DNA of 64,000 nt, taken from Anadara kagoshimensis (lineage: Eukaryota; Mollusca; Bivalvia; Arcoida; Arcidae). Below the pieces are notes generated by a model. The model was not told where the DNA came from, ran no database searches, and saw nothing but the letters and a program-made list of their open reading frames with translations. Position 1 is the first letter of the stretch, and each line of letters opens with the position of its first letter. Of the stretch, positions 23,025 to 34,204 are shown piece after piece. Location of the stretch: positions 42,606,780-42,670,779 of the forward strand of contig CM037874.1 of assembly GCA_021292105.1 (NCBI GenBank), in the 5' to 3' direction. The translations under genes and the position numbers were made by a program.

Positions 23025-24911
23025 AGCTCACCTGGCTATGCCAGGGTGAGCTTTTGCCATCACTTTGCGTCCGGCGTCCGTCGTCCGTAAACTTTTCATT
23101 CAAAGATCTTCTTCATTGAAACTACTTGGCCAATTGAAACCAAACTTGGTCATAATAGTCTTTGGGTGGCCTCCTTTAAAAATTGTGTCGCTCAGGTTCA
23201 TACTTCATCCAAGATGGCCGCCAGCACGGAACACAGTTTATAATTAACATTGGAGCCTATGGGAAAATGCATTTAAAGAATTTTTTCTGAAGAACAACTG
23301 GGCCAATTGGAACCAAACTTTATCACAATAGTCCTTAGGTAGTCCCCTTTTAAAAAAGGTGTTTCGCAGGTTTCCATGTAATCCAAGATGGCTGCCAGAG
23401 GGAAAATAGTTTAACATTGGACCCTATGGGAACAATTTCAGAGATCTCTATCTCTGAAACTACTGGGCCAATTGAAACCAAACTTGGTCACAATAGTCTT
23501 TTAGTGGTCCCCTGTAAATATGATGGTTTTCAGGTCTGCACCAATTCCAAGATGGCCGCCAGCGCAGGACACATTTTAACATTGGACCGTAGGGGAAAAC
23601 GCATTCAAAGATCTTTTTAGCTCACCTAAACCTTTGGCTCAGATGAGCTATTGCAATCTATCACCGTCCGTCGTCCGTCGTGCGTCGTGCGTCGTCGGTC
23701 GTCCGTCGTTCGTCGTGTGTAAACTTTACATGATTATCTTCTCCTCCAAAACTACTAGGCCAAATTTGACGAAACTTGGCGATTATCATGCCTGGGTAAC
23801 AGCTTTCAAAATTGTGTTGGGGTTTGGCCACGCCCAACAAGATGGCCGCCGTTACTAAAAATAGCAAAAAGACAAAAAAATCTTCTTCTCTGAAACCAAA
23901 AGGTGCAGGCAAATTTTGATTGGACATTTACATTCAGCATACCTGGGAACATTAAAATTGTGTTTTTTATGAAAATTGAACGAAAAATAGGTTACGCGTT
24001 TATTGCGTGAAATTATGTAATTTTGAAAATGAGACATTTATTGTTATAACTCAATAACGGCTGAAGATAATTGTATGGAGTTTTCACTGTTGATCTTGTC
24101 TTGCTATTTTCTTCCAAAAGATGTCAAGGTCAAAGGTCAATGTCATGTCCCTGTTTTTGACCTTTGATAAAAAATGCTTATTTTTTTAAACATTTCAGGT
24201 GATAATGGCATGGGATTTTCAGTTAATTGTAGGTATTGACATGATGATCATTTTGATACATAGATCAAGGTCATGGGTTCAAAGGTCAATGTCAAAGATG
24301 AACAACTATTACCGTTATAGTTGATTATTTGCAAAACTATTAACTTTTCGTATAGGCATACATATTAAAATATTGTAGGTAATGGCACAATGGTCATTTT
24401 GATATATCAATAAAGGTCATGGGTTCAAAGGTCAAGGTCACAGATGCAAACAAGTACTGAAATGGTAAATTATCAAAAAAAAAAACTATAAACTTTTTGT
24501 ATAGGCATATATATTGGAATATTGTAGGTATTGGCCTAACAGTCATTTTGATATATGAATGAAGGTTATTGGTTCAAAGGTCAAGGTCACAAATGCAAGC
24601 AAGTACTGAAATGGTTGATTATCTCAAAAACTGTAAACCTCATTGTATAGACATATATATTGGAATATTGTAGGTATTAGTCTAATGATAATTTTGATAT
24701 ATGAATAAAGGTCATGAGTTTAAAAGTCAAGGTCACAGATGCAAATTAATACTGAATTGGTTAATTATCTTGAAAAGTATAAATATTTTGTTTAGGCATC
24801 TATGCTAGAATATTGTAGGTATTGGCCTAATGATCATTTTGATATATGAATGAGGCTTATAGGTTCAAAGGTCAAGGTCACAGGTGAGCGTTAAGGTCCA
24901 TGGGCCTCTTG
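23025..24911 (+). mobile_element. Composite HINE-like insertion: truncated 5' element joined to a complete element
   Basis: There are two left ends in the same direction: AGCTCACCTGGC at 23025 and AGCTCACCTAAACC at 23619. There is one right end, CAGGTGAGCG...GGGCCTCTTG, at 24911. The first part (to 23618) has a core of three repeats of about 155 bp with CCAATTGAAACCAAACTTGG and CCAAGATGGCCGCCAG. The second part has repeats of about 150 bp with GGTTCAAAGGTCAAGGTCAC. Both leading ends carry the GTCCGTCGTCCGT-type stretch just inside. Compared with copy 1 the junctions again add two T residues. Either the second element landed next to the first or the first lost its 3' part. Confidence 0.65.
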
Positions 24912-25228
24912 TATTATTTTTATTATTGTTATTATTATTTTTTTAATTCATTATTATTTTTGGTGTTTCATTTCTACTTTTCATTAAAATTTACTCAAAA
25001 TAAATACATAAAGAAATATCGGAAGAATTTTATTGGTGATAGCGTTAGGATTTTTTTTAAGATTGCGTTTTTTTTTGTGTTTTTTTGGTTTTTGTTTGTT
25101 TATATTGCGGTACATTCGTTCACTTCCGGTTTACAAAAAAGTAGTTCCGGTCCTAATTTTTGTCTATTGGGAATTGGATGCAAAATTCTGACCAATAATA
25201 TTGCTTGAAATCAAGGAAATTTAATTAT

Positions 25229-26189
25229 ACTCAAATAAACATAACAGAATAACGAAAAATAAATTTATAACTAAGATTTATTAGATTTTCAAATGGTTCG
25301 TGATAAAATTATCATTCAAATACATCACATTTAATAATAATAATTAATAATTATAAACTTTAATTTCCTCTTAAATACAGTTTTTACTAGTAAGTCAGAA
25401 TTAAGGTATGAGCAATTTATTGTAAAGTGCAAAATTATCGCACATTTTCTGATTAAAGACGATTATTTAAATATTTGCATTTTACTTACCTATAGGTGAA
25501 ATAATAATGATCAGTCAAATTATAGTCCAAACATATCAATCATGTCATGTGTAGTACATTGTTAGTACTATGTTGATTAAACTAAAAATTTACAAGATAA
25601 AAATATCTAGATCATCCAACTGCTGTTTTACCTTGCTTATACATGTAACAAGGTAAAACAAACGTAAACAGGAAAAAAGAAACAAATAGACAAGACAAAT
25701 ACATATATAGACTTCTGATTATTAACGACTATCTGTGGATGTAGACGAACCCGAAATGTTATAGATAATTTTTTTTTGCAGTTAAAAGTTTTTGTATAGG
25801 GTCAAATCATACAACTTGATCCTTAATACGTGTAATCAATGTCATGTTACATCACACAAGACCTAAAGATAGAATGACACGATTAAAAAAACACAATTAT
25901 AATTATCATTTTAAAAAAATACAGAGATATTTTGAAGAGATGGTAATTTTGATTTCTATATCAATGTCTTATACCAAAATATTAAAACACATTTAACGAC
26001 TCTTTTGCGAGGAGCACTATCAGTGCAGTATAAAATCATTTATTTTACTGTTGTTTTGGCGGGAACAATAATGATTTTATTATAATATGTAGTCGAATAC
26101 AAATCAGGCTTTTGTAGTGGAAAATTTCTACCTATATCACTATTATGAAAATTAGTATTATACCTATTGGGGTTGCTCGATATATAATG
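25229..26189. other. Intergenic DNA, nothing recognised
   Basis: AT-rich, stops in all frames, no structured repeat seen. Confidence 0.5.
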
Positions 26190-27190
26190 TAAATGATATC
26201 TCAAAAACATTCGACCCAAAAAGTGAAATGAACACAACATCCCCTCAAAGTATTCTCCGCGGTTTGAAATACATTATTCCAATATGTGAATACATTTCTG
26301 AAATGTGTGACGGTACGCCTCCGAGGCATTTACTGATGGCTGAGCCAGGGGTTGTCGGGACTTATAAAAACTGTTTTAGTTTTGGAACTAGCAAAAAGTC
26401 GCATAGGGACCAGATCTAGAGAGTATGGTGGGTGTAGCAAGACAGTGATCTTCTCCTACTTAAAAAATTGCTTCACAAGCCCAGATGTATGTGATGGAGT
26501 ACATTATCATGAACTACACGGAAATGCCTAAATCCTGACACAGGGCGTCGTTTAAGATACGATTTCTTGTTAGTATAACATATCGCTAATACTTTTGTAC
26601 CGGAATTTGTACGACTATTCAATTACATGAGAAAAATATGCAATACAGAAACTTATTTGTGCTTATGTCTCTTTTTGCAACTACATGCCTTCTAATGTGT
26701 TTAATTAGTCATATTTTGCTTCCATTTTTCTTACCGGTTTGAAGTCGTAAGCCCTTGTTTCGTCACCAGTAACAGTGTTTGCAAATTGTCTTTTATTGTA
26801 TTTTGGTAACATTTTATGCAATTGCCAAGCGTTTTGTACTCGTACCCGTTTTTTATTAATCAATTAGTCAATATATGCAGCTGGAACCATCTGGCAGAAA
26901 TCTTTTTTGTAATTTCAAAAATACGCTTTAAAATGAAATGCACCAGCGATAGCGACATGCCTACAGCTTTGGAAATTAATAAATCGTGTAACTATTGAGA
27001 TATGAGATATTTGCAAAGCCTGTCACATTCACAGACCGACCAGATCTTGCTGTATCTTTGACAAATTTTGTGCCAGTCAGAAACCTTCTCCACCTACGAA
27101 TGGTCTCATAAGATACCTTATCAGACCCATAAACATCCCCTTTGAATAAAAATCTGTATTTCCGAATGACCCGAGTTTTATGCAAACTTT
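26190..27190 (-). pseudogene. Mariner-family transposase pseudogene
   Basis: Encoded a DDD/D cut-and-paste transposase. Reading the minus strand, the N-terminal helix-turn-helix region is at 27185-27010 (SYETIRRWRRF, then KDTARSGRS). VTGDET with the first catalytic Asp is at 26762-26764, VVHDN with the second at 26506-26508, and HPPYSLDLVP with the third at 26414-26416. A C-terminal GEYFEG motif lies near 26240. All five motifs are in the order expected for mariner. The frames change between them and stops intervene; the second and third Asp are 92 nt apart, not a multiple of three. The gene is long dead. I did not identify terminal inverted repeats. Confidence 0.8.
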
Positions 27191-29150
27191 TATTTAAGGT
27201 CTAATTTCTTCAATATTCTCAACCAATTTCATTATTTAATTGACACTTGTTTATACTGTTGGAAAAGTATTGAATAGAGTTATTCATGACAAGCGTATCA
27301 TCATCAACGAAATCGTGCAAAGTATAAAAATTTAGCGCTTTGGTACAATACACATTACACATTGAACAACCTTAGTATTATCATTATAATGTTTATCACG
27401 AATTAAAAAGATATAAAAAGTACTTGAGTGACTTACTGAACCTATCATGTTTTCATTTTTATGTATCTCGGCACGCAACTCCTATATACATGTATACATT
27501 TTATGTCGTCAAACCTTAAAGTGTCCCCCACCCAATCTGTACCGAAACTTACATACTGCATTGGAAATATGAATATAATTCGGTCCTGTGTTGCAATATT
27601 TTTATGTTTATTTTTTAACTCTCTACTCTCGGGTCTGTGATTACCATTTAAAAGATCAATAGTTTTCATTTATCTTTGTACTGGTTTTCCTACTGAGATT
27701 TTGCTAGGGTAATTTTAAACAAATACATCAGGTTTACAAACTTTTAATTAGCTATCTTGATGAGAATCTACGAGTTGTCCAATAATTTCTTCTGGCTTTT
27801 CTAGGTTCAATAATAAATTTAATAATAAATAAATAATTAATTAATTAATAAGTTCCAAAACTAACTTTTTTATGTACGAAATTATATCAATATAGCGCAA
27901 AATAATCTGTAACGTATTACTTATCCATAATATTTTAAATTAAATTGTAATAATGTTTTATCCTGTATGTAAGATACAGCACAGATGTAATACGTACCAG
28001 AGATGCAAGATAAGAACAAGGTGTTCAGAGAACACGATCCCCCACAATGGTGAACATCAGTGAATTTCATACAAAGTGAATATTGTTTTATGAAACACTT
28101 AATTTAATAAATAAATAACCACATCAATGGGCATTTCTTATAATGTTTGTGTAAAATCATAAAATTTAATAATCAGTATTTTTGTCTCGGACATATATAA
28201 ATATATATTATGAATTTTTAACTTTTAACACTCAATGATCTTCTATGCCAGGAATATTTTTAAGAATTAAGCTAAATAAACCTTATTAAAACAACAACAA
28301 CAACAACATACCATCAACAAAATATTGGAGTTTTTGATAGATAACATATTTGTGTGTTTGGTAATATAGTTTTTCAGCAAACAATCAGTATACCAAGGGG
28401 TAAAAACTATGAACCATTGCTTGCTGATTTGTTTCTTTATTCTTATGAAACAGAATTTATAATTATGCGGAACCTTGTTTAATCTGGATAGAAGACTGTC
28501 GCCAAGTCATTCAACTACACATACAGATATATAGACAATGAAAGCTGCCTATACGCCAAGCAAGCCCGGGCTTGCACATAAATTTACCAAGAAAGTGTCC
28601 AATTATGTATTTTAACCGATTCAACCTAATAGAACTACTTTTTTAGAAAACTGAAATGAGTTTAAAAATGTGAAACTTGCAAACAGGTCCCAGTTTAGAA
28701 TTCTATTCTGGGTCCCGGATGCAAAATAAACATTTTTAAACTTAGAATTCTATACTGGGTCCTAGCTTACACGTAGCTTACAAATCCGGCATCATATAGT
28801 TTCTAGTCGTTATCAATTTGTCATTTACATTTGACTTTTAACTTCCAGTATTAGCTTTTTAGTATATGCCAATGCCCGGAGCCAAAAAGCAATGATGGGA
28901 TCTAAAACTTTTTTGCTATTTTACTATACATACATATATAGGGCTATTGGATAAAAGTGTAAGAGTGAAAGAGCCACATTTGAGCAAATTATTGACATCA
29001 AAATGGGACGATGTACATCAATTTAATTTTCTAGATCTAGGTACGTGTACTAGTTAGGTTAATAATAATTTTAGTTTTTAAACTGAATTTGTAATCAGTC
29101 AATAGTTGTTGTAACGTAACGTTCACAAACCTTTTCTAACAATTAAAGGA
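27191..29150. other. Intergenic DNA, nothing recognised
   Basis: AT-rich, with a short (CAA)n tract near 28291-28308. No gene or clear element is seen. Confidence 0.5.
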
Positions 29151-29261
29151 TGGGCCTTTGGCGCGTAAGGTGCCTTTGGCATCCGGCTTGCACATCAATT
29201 ATTAGTCAGCTAGGCCACTGATAGATGACTTTCTATCTCTTAACAATCCTAAATTATGTGA

Positions 29262-29670
29262 GTGTCATCTATCCTAGTAAGTACGACTGATTCCTTTGCT
29301 ACGTATTTAGACTTATACCTCAATTATGACGCCCACGAAAGGCTACATTTGAAACTTTATGACAAACGTGATTACTTCAATTTTTCTATTACCAACGTTC
29401 CTTTTCTATGCTGCAATATACCTGCTTCTCCTGCTTATGGTGTGTTTGTTTCCCAATTAATACGCTATGGTAGAGCTTGTTCCTACTACGGGGACTTTGT
29501 ACAAAGAAACAAGCTGCTTGCAAATAAATTGTTGACTCAGGGGTATTGCAAGCTAGGCTTATCAAGACCCTCAAAATGTTTTATGGCCGTCATCACAGTA
29601 TTGTTGTTAAGGTTGATGTCTCTGGGTCCAGTATTGCCCTGGATATATTTGACGTCACATAGTTCCATGT
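29262..29670 (+). pseudogene. Reverse-transcriptase polyprotein fragment (retroelement), frameshifted
   Basis: The ORF contains LYDKRDYFNFSITNVPF, then IPASPAYGVFVSQLIRYGRA, a segment I recognise from the region downstream of the reverse-transcriptase core in retroelement proteins widespread in mollusc and cnidarian genomes. Near 29570 the frame breaks: the adjacent frame continues with FYGRHHSIVVKVD, the expected next block, until a stop near 29653. No RT catalytic core is present upstream, so this is a 5'-truncated dead copy. I cannot tell whether the parent is a LINE or Penelope-like element. Confidence 0.65.
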
Positions 29671-29702
29671 TCCTTTCTCTCAATTTTGATTACACACGTT
29701 GA

Positions 29703-30415
29703 GTGTAGCTAGCTAAACAGGAGATGTTTACCTTTCCGGAACACCTGACCTCACTTCCCTGGTGGAAGCTCAAGTGTCAAACCTGACTTGTCAGTTCCAA
29801 AGTTTTTACTTTGCCTCTGGATTGTGATTCGGACATGGATAAGTATGTTTGTTTTTGATTACATATTGCATTAATATTACAGAAATTAAAAACAATTAAT
29901 ACAGAAACCTGTTACATATGTTTAATACCCAGAGTTGTATTTTCCATGTTTAAAATTATAATGAAATTGGTGCATAAACAAGGCTGTACATAATGACCCT
30001 TTATCGGTGTTTTTATTGGTAACATCGACCATCCTGGATACACCCTATTACATTATAAACGAGGCTGTGCTGGCCATTTATACGTTTTTGCTATTTAAAG
30101 TAACAACGGCCATTTTATATATACTGTACTTTACAAACTGAACATTTTACAAAAAAGCCTGTTTAGTATGTTGAATAACATGAGTTCTATTTTCTATGTT
30201 TACAATTTCAACAAAATCGGTACATAAATAAGGCTGTAATGTCCATTTATATGTTTTTGCTACTAGTATTTACAGTAATGACGTAATGACGCCCATCTTA
30301 GGTATGTTGTAAGGGTGTCGAGAGATACCACACCAATCACCACCACAATAAATCAACTGATCAAGTTTCAGTTCAATCAGATGTATTGTTTTCTTTAAAA
30401 TGCACGAAAACCAAA

Positions 30416-30449
<34 letters not shown>

Positions 30450-30730
30450 TAAATTACATATGTATATCCCCCTCACCACGGGTGGCGGGGGGTAATTATT
30501 GTTTAAATACAGAGGATTCTATATCACTGTACTCAAAGACGTTCAATGTTGTAAATGAAAATAAATGTCGCCGGGCAGACACATTTCTGTATTATTTAGC
30601 GTTTATTTCCTTCATTTAACTCTAAATTGTATATTTGTTCCTTTTTGGCAACGTTTTGGTGTACATCGTCATACTGACGTTCATTTACCTGGATTATACA
30701 AGGGAAGTTTTAGTAATATATTTTTATAAA
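29703..30730. other. Intergenic DNA with (CA)n at 30416-30448
   Basis: A roughly 33-bp CA microsatellite is the only structure I see. Confidence 0.55.
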
Positions 30731-32965
30731 CAAGAGTCCCATAGACCTTAACGCTCACCTGAGGCCGAGTACATATCTCATGCAGAGGTTCAATGTCAAT
30801 GACATTAATTAAAGAGAAGTCCAAATTTTCAGTAGTAAGAGCCAATTATATGCAAGGATTTTTGCAAATTTATTATAGCTTGTCCTAAGAATGCTATATA
30901 TAACATATCTAAAGTCTAGCTACAATATATTATTTTTAAACAGCTAAAAAATCTATATATCAAATTGAACATTAGGCCAACACCTACAATTTTCTAACAT
31001 ACATGTCTATACAAAAAGTATATGTATATAGTTTTTGAGATAATGAACCATTTCAATATTTGTTTGCACCTGTAATCTTGACCTTTGAACCCATGACCTT
31101 CATCTATATATCATAGTGATCGCTAGGCCAATGCCTACAATATTCCAAAATATATGCCTATATAAAAAGTTTACAGTTTTTGAGATGATGAACCATTTCA
31201 ATTTTCGTTTGCATCTGAGACCTTGACCTTTAATTTGAACTTATGACCATCATTCATATATCAAAATGACCGTTAGGCTAATACCTACAATATCCCGATA
31301 TACATGCCTATACAAAATGTTATAGTTTTTGATATTATTTACCATTTCAGTATTCGTTTGCATTCGTGACCTTGACCTTTGAACCTATGACCTTCATTCA
31401 TATATCAAAATGATCATTGTGCAAATGCCTACAATATTTTGATATACTTGTTTTACAAAAAGTTTATAGTTTTTCAGATAATGAACTATTTACAGTATTT
31501 GTTCGAATCTATGACTTTGACCTTTGAACGTATGACCTTCATTCATATATCAAAATGATCGATAGGCCAATACTTACAATGTTCCAAATATATGCCTATA
31601 CAAAAAGTTTATAGTTTTTGAGATAATTACCCATTTCACTATTAGCTTGCATCTGAGACCTTGACCTTTGATCTTATGACCTTCATTCATATATCAAAAT
31701 GACCGTTAGGCCAATACCTGCAATTTTTCAGTATGCATGCCTATACGAAAAGTTTATAGTTTTTGAGATAATGAAACATTTCAGTATTCGTTTACATCTT
31801 TGGCCTCATCCTTTGAACATATGACTTTCATTAATATATCAAAATGATTGTTGTGTAAATGCCTACGGAATACGAGAAGGGTCACTAAAAATAAAAAATA
31901 TAACTGGTGCGCACGAGTTACTAACTTCAGCGCACAAGTTCCTTACTTGAGTTTCACAACTTGAGCGCACGAGTTGCTAACTTGTGCGCACGAGTTATAT
32001 TTTTTATTTTTGGTGACCCTTCTCGTCTTCCGTAAATGCCTACACTTTTCTAATAAACATGTCCATGTTTATAATTTTTTAGATAATGATCCATTTAAGT
32101 ACTCGTTCGCATGTATGACCTTGACCTTTGATCCCATGACGTGCATTCAAATAACAAACTGACTGTTAGGCCGATACCTACAATATTCTAATACTGTATA
32201 TATGCTGCCTTTACAAAAAGTATAAACTTTTTGAGATAAATAACCATTTCAGTACACATTCCAATCTATGACCTTGACCTTTGAACCCATGACCTTTATT
32301 AATATATCAAAATGCCATGTGCCATTACCTACAATATTCTAATATGCATGCCTGTACAAAAAGTTAATAGTTTTGCAGATGATTAACTATTTCGGTATAT
32401 TTGTGCATCTGTGACCTTGACCTTTAAACCCATGACCTTGATCTATGTATCAAAATTATTGTCATGTCAATACCTACAATTAACTGAAAATCCCATGCCA
32501 TAAACAACTTGAAATGTTTAAAAAATAGCACTTTTTATCAAAGGTCAAAAACTGGGACATGACCTTGACCTTTGACTTTGACATCTATTGGAAGAAAATA
32601 GCAAGACAAAATCAACAGTGAAAACTCCATACAATTATCTTCAGCTGTAACCTATTTTACGCCCAATTTTCATGAAAAACGCAATGTTAATGTTCCCTGG
32701 TATCCTGAATCCAAATATCCAATCAAAATTTGTCTCCACCTTTTGATTTCAATAAAGAAGATTTTTTTGTGTTTTTGGCTATTTTTGTAACGGTGGCCAT
32801 TTTGTCAGGCATGGCTAAATCCGGAACATAATTTTAAAAGCCTGTTACCCAGGCATGATATTCATCAATTTCATCAAATTTGGCTTAGTAGTTTCGGAGA
32901 AGAAGATTTTTGAAAAATTGTTAACGGACGACAGACGACAGACGTCAAGTGATGGCAATAGCCAA
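30731..32965 (-). mobile_element. HINE-like element, inverted, with about ten diverged core repeats
   Basis: CAAGAG at 30731, then GTCCCATAGAC and CGCTCACCTG, match the 3' end of the family in reverse complement. From about 30960 to 32470 there are repeats of about 145 bp carrying TGACCTTGACCTTTGAACC and TTCATATATCAAAATGA. The other end keeps the GACGACAGACGTC region but the terminal AGCTCACC has decayed. More diverged than 17773-19800. It ends about 1.1 kb upstream of the TATA box of IL-17 gene 1. Confidence 0.65.
31867..32031. mobile_element. 165-bp palindromic MITE with 12-bp target-site duplication
   Basis: The terminal inverted repeats are about 53 bp with four mismatches (GGAATACGAGAAGGGTCAC versus GGAAGACGAGAAGGGTCAC at the tips). 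The interior has repeated GCGCACGAGTT / GCGCACAAGTT motifs. The flanks GTAAATGCCTAC at 31855-31866 and 32032-32043 are identical. It is nested in the HINE-like element, whose repeat unit continues normally on both sides. Confidence 0.8.
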
Positions 32966-33514
32966 CTTATTGAACTTTATACTGATCGAATTTCCTAATT
33001 TTATTAAAACGTTTTGCATGTTGATGTAAAACCATCTGATTTCTAACAATTTTCATATGCTTTATTCTAAAATAAAATTAAATTCACTGCATTTTTAAGA
33101 TGGTATAAAACCAAATTCATAAAATGATACTGTACATCAAAATTCTTTTTCAATAGAAAAAAATAACTATGCATAAATACGCCTTCTGTATGGTTAGCTA
33201 CACGTTTCCTGTGAGAGACTGATATCGCAAATGAAAGGAAAATGGAATTTTGAGACTTTAAATATATCAAACAAGTCTTTCTTACATTGTCTGTCTGTTA
33301 CCTTTACAAATTAGTTGCTTCTGTGTTCCATTGCTCTTTGGTGTGTTATATTATTGTTTCTGTTCTCAATAGAAGCCTTGAGAGCTAAGGTGATCATAGT
33401 GAGAGACATCATAATGCTTTAACTTTGCCAAATGACAGTATTCAGGCATATCAAATATATTTAAACTTCGGGTACGAGTGACGATAAGGAATGTCAGTTT
33501 ATCAATGAGAGACT
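32966..33514. other. Intergenic DNA, nothing recognised
   Basis: No feature is seen apart from the start region of the short ORF that follows. Confidence 0.5.
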
Positions 33515-33703
33515 ATGCAGATTAGTCGTGATTATGAAGACTATATTAATATAGAAGCAGTCAGATCTAATTTAGTGGATGAAATTAGAAATTACCTTAA
33601 AAATCAAATGATCGTCGTTGAGTTAGCTGAGAAGCTGTCTGACACCATGTCCTTGGCGGATGATGAAGTCAGACAGAAGTACATAAGGTCCCTTAGCTCA
33701 TAA
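33515..33703 (+). CDS. Short ORF of unknown function (62 aa)
   Basis: The product is charged and predicted largely helical (for example EAVRSNLVDEIRNYL and SLADDEVRQKYIRSL). It differs from the Phe/Ile/Lys-rich peptides of chance ORFs in this window. An in-frame TGA lies six bases upstream of the ATG, so this Met is the first possible start, and the ORF ends at TAA. There is no signal peptide or membrane segment. I do not recognise the family; the helix spacing loosely recalls death-fold domains such as CARD but no diagnostic motif is present. It could be a small gene, a single exon or a relic. It lies 0.5 kb upstream of the TATA box of IL-17 gene 1, same strand. Confidence 0.3.
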   Translation: MQISRDYEDYINIEAVRSNLVDEIRNYLKNQMIVVELAEKLSDTMSLADDEVRQKYIRSLSS

Positions 33704-33885
33704 GTTTCTTATTCTTCTGTGGATGTTTTACAAGGAGATTAATAGAACATTTTATCGGATAAGTAACATGTCATTCTGATAAACTTGAACACAACAATAA
33801 ACACGCCGAAGAAGATTGTTATGTATGTAAATTGAGGTTTTTCATAAAAAGTAAAAAAGTTTACAGATCTGTCCAAAAACCCTCC

Positions 33886-34013
33886 CTCTTTTTGCTTTGT
33901 CAATCAAATGATGATAATTGACGTCAAAAATATCATCTTCCACCGCCCAACATTGGAATACGGAAGATCAAATTTTAACTTCCATTATTAAAAAGTTATA
34001 TCACGGAAAACTC
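33886..34013 (+). promoter_or_regulatory. Upstream block shared with the other IL-17 gene and with 206-336
   Basis: Conserved landmarks in order: GTCAATCAAAT (33899-33909), ATATCATCTTCCACC, AACATTGGAATACGGAAGAT, AAAGTTATATCACGG. The block ends about 50 bp upstream of the TATA box. The same landmarks occur at 59841-59948 before gene 2 and inside the inverted-repeat unit 206-336. Function is inferred from position only. Confidence 0.45.
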
Positions 34014-34064
34014 AAATGCGGTAGTGGAAATTTAAGATTAAATAGGATTTCCGATTTTTTGTAG

Positions 34065-34073
34065 TATATAAAG
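34065..34073 (+). promoter_or_regulatory. TATA box of IL-17-like gene 1
   Basis: TATATAAAG, 140 bp upstream of the start codon. Gene 2 has a similarly placed TATATATAA (122 bp upstream). Confidence 0.6.
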
Positions 34074-34204
34074 TCGTATAACTACTGCAATGTTTATGTT
34101 CGATATCAAAACTTGAAGAAGACACAGCTTTAGAATATACTTAGCATAATTTATATAAAGAATATATTTTGGAAAGTATTATTTAAAGAATATATGAGAA
34201 AAAA

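Larger units (their letters stand above)
20881..25228 (-). mobile_element. Crypton-type transposon, copy 2 (head-to-tail with copy 1)
   Basis: Starts directly after the ATTTAATTAT that ends copy 1 and ends with the same sequence at 25219-25228. Left end, recombinase exons, tRNA-like segment and right end match copy 1 at high identity. A composite HINE-like insertion occupies 23025-24911, upstream of the recombinase start, where copy 1 is uninterrupted (CCGCCTTTTTATTATTTT at about 20551). Confidence 0.7.

Noticed and set aside
26228-26419. Plus-strand ORF of 63 codons
   Set aside because: Antisense to the C-terminal part of the mariner transposase relic.
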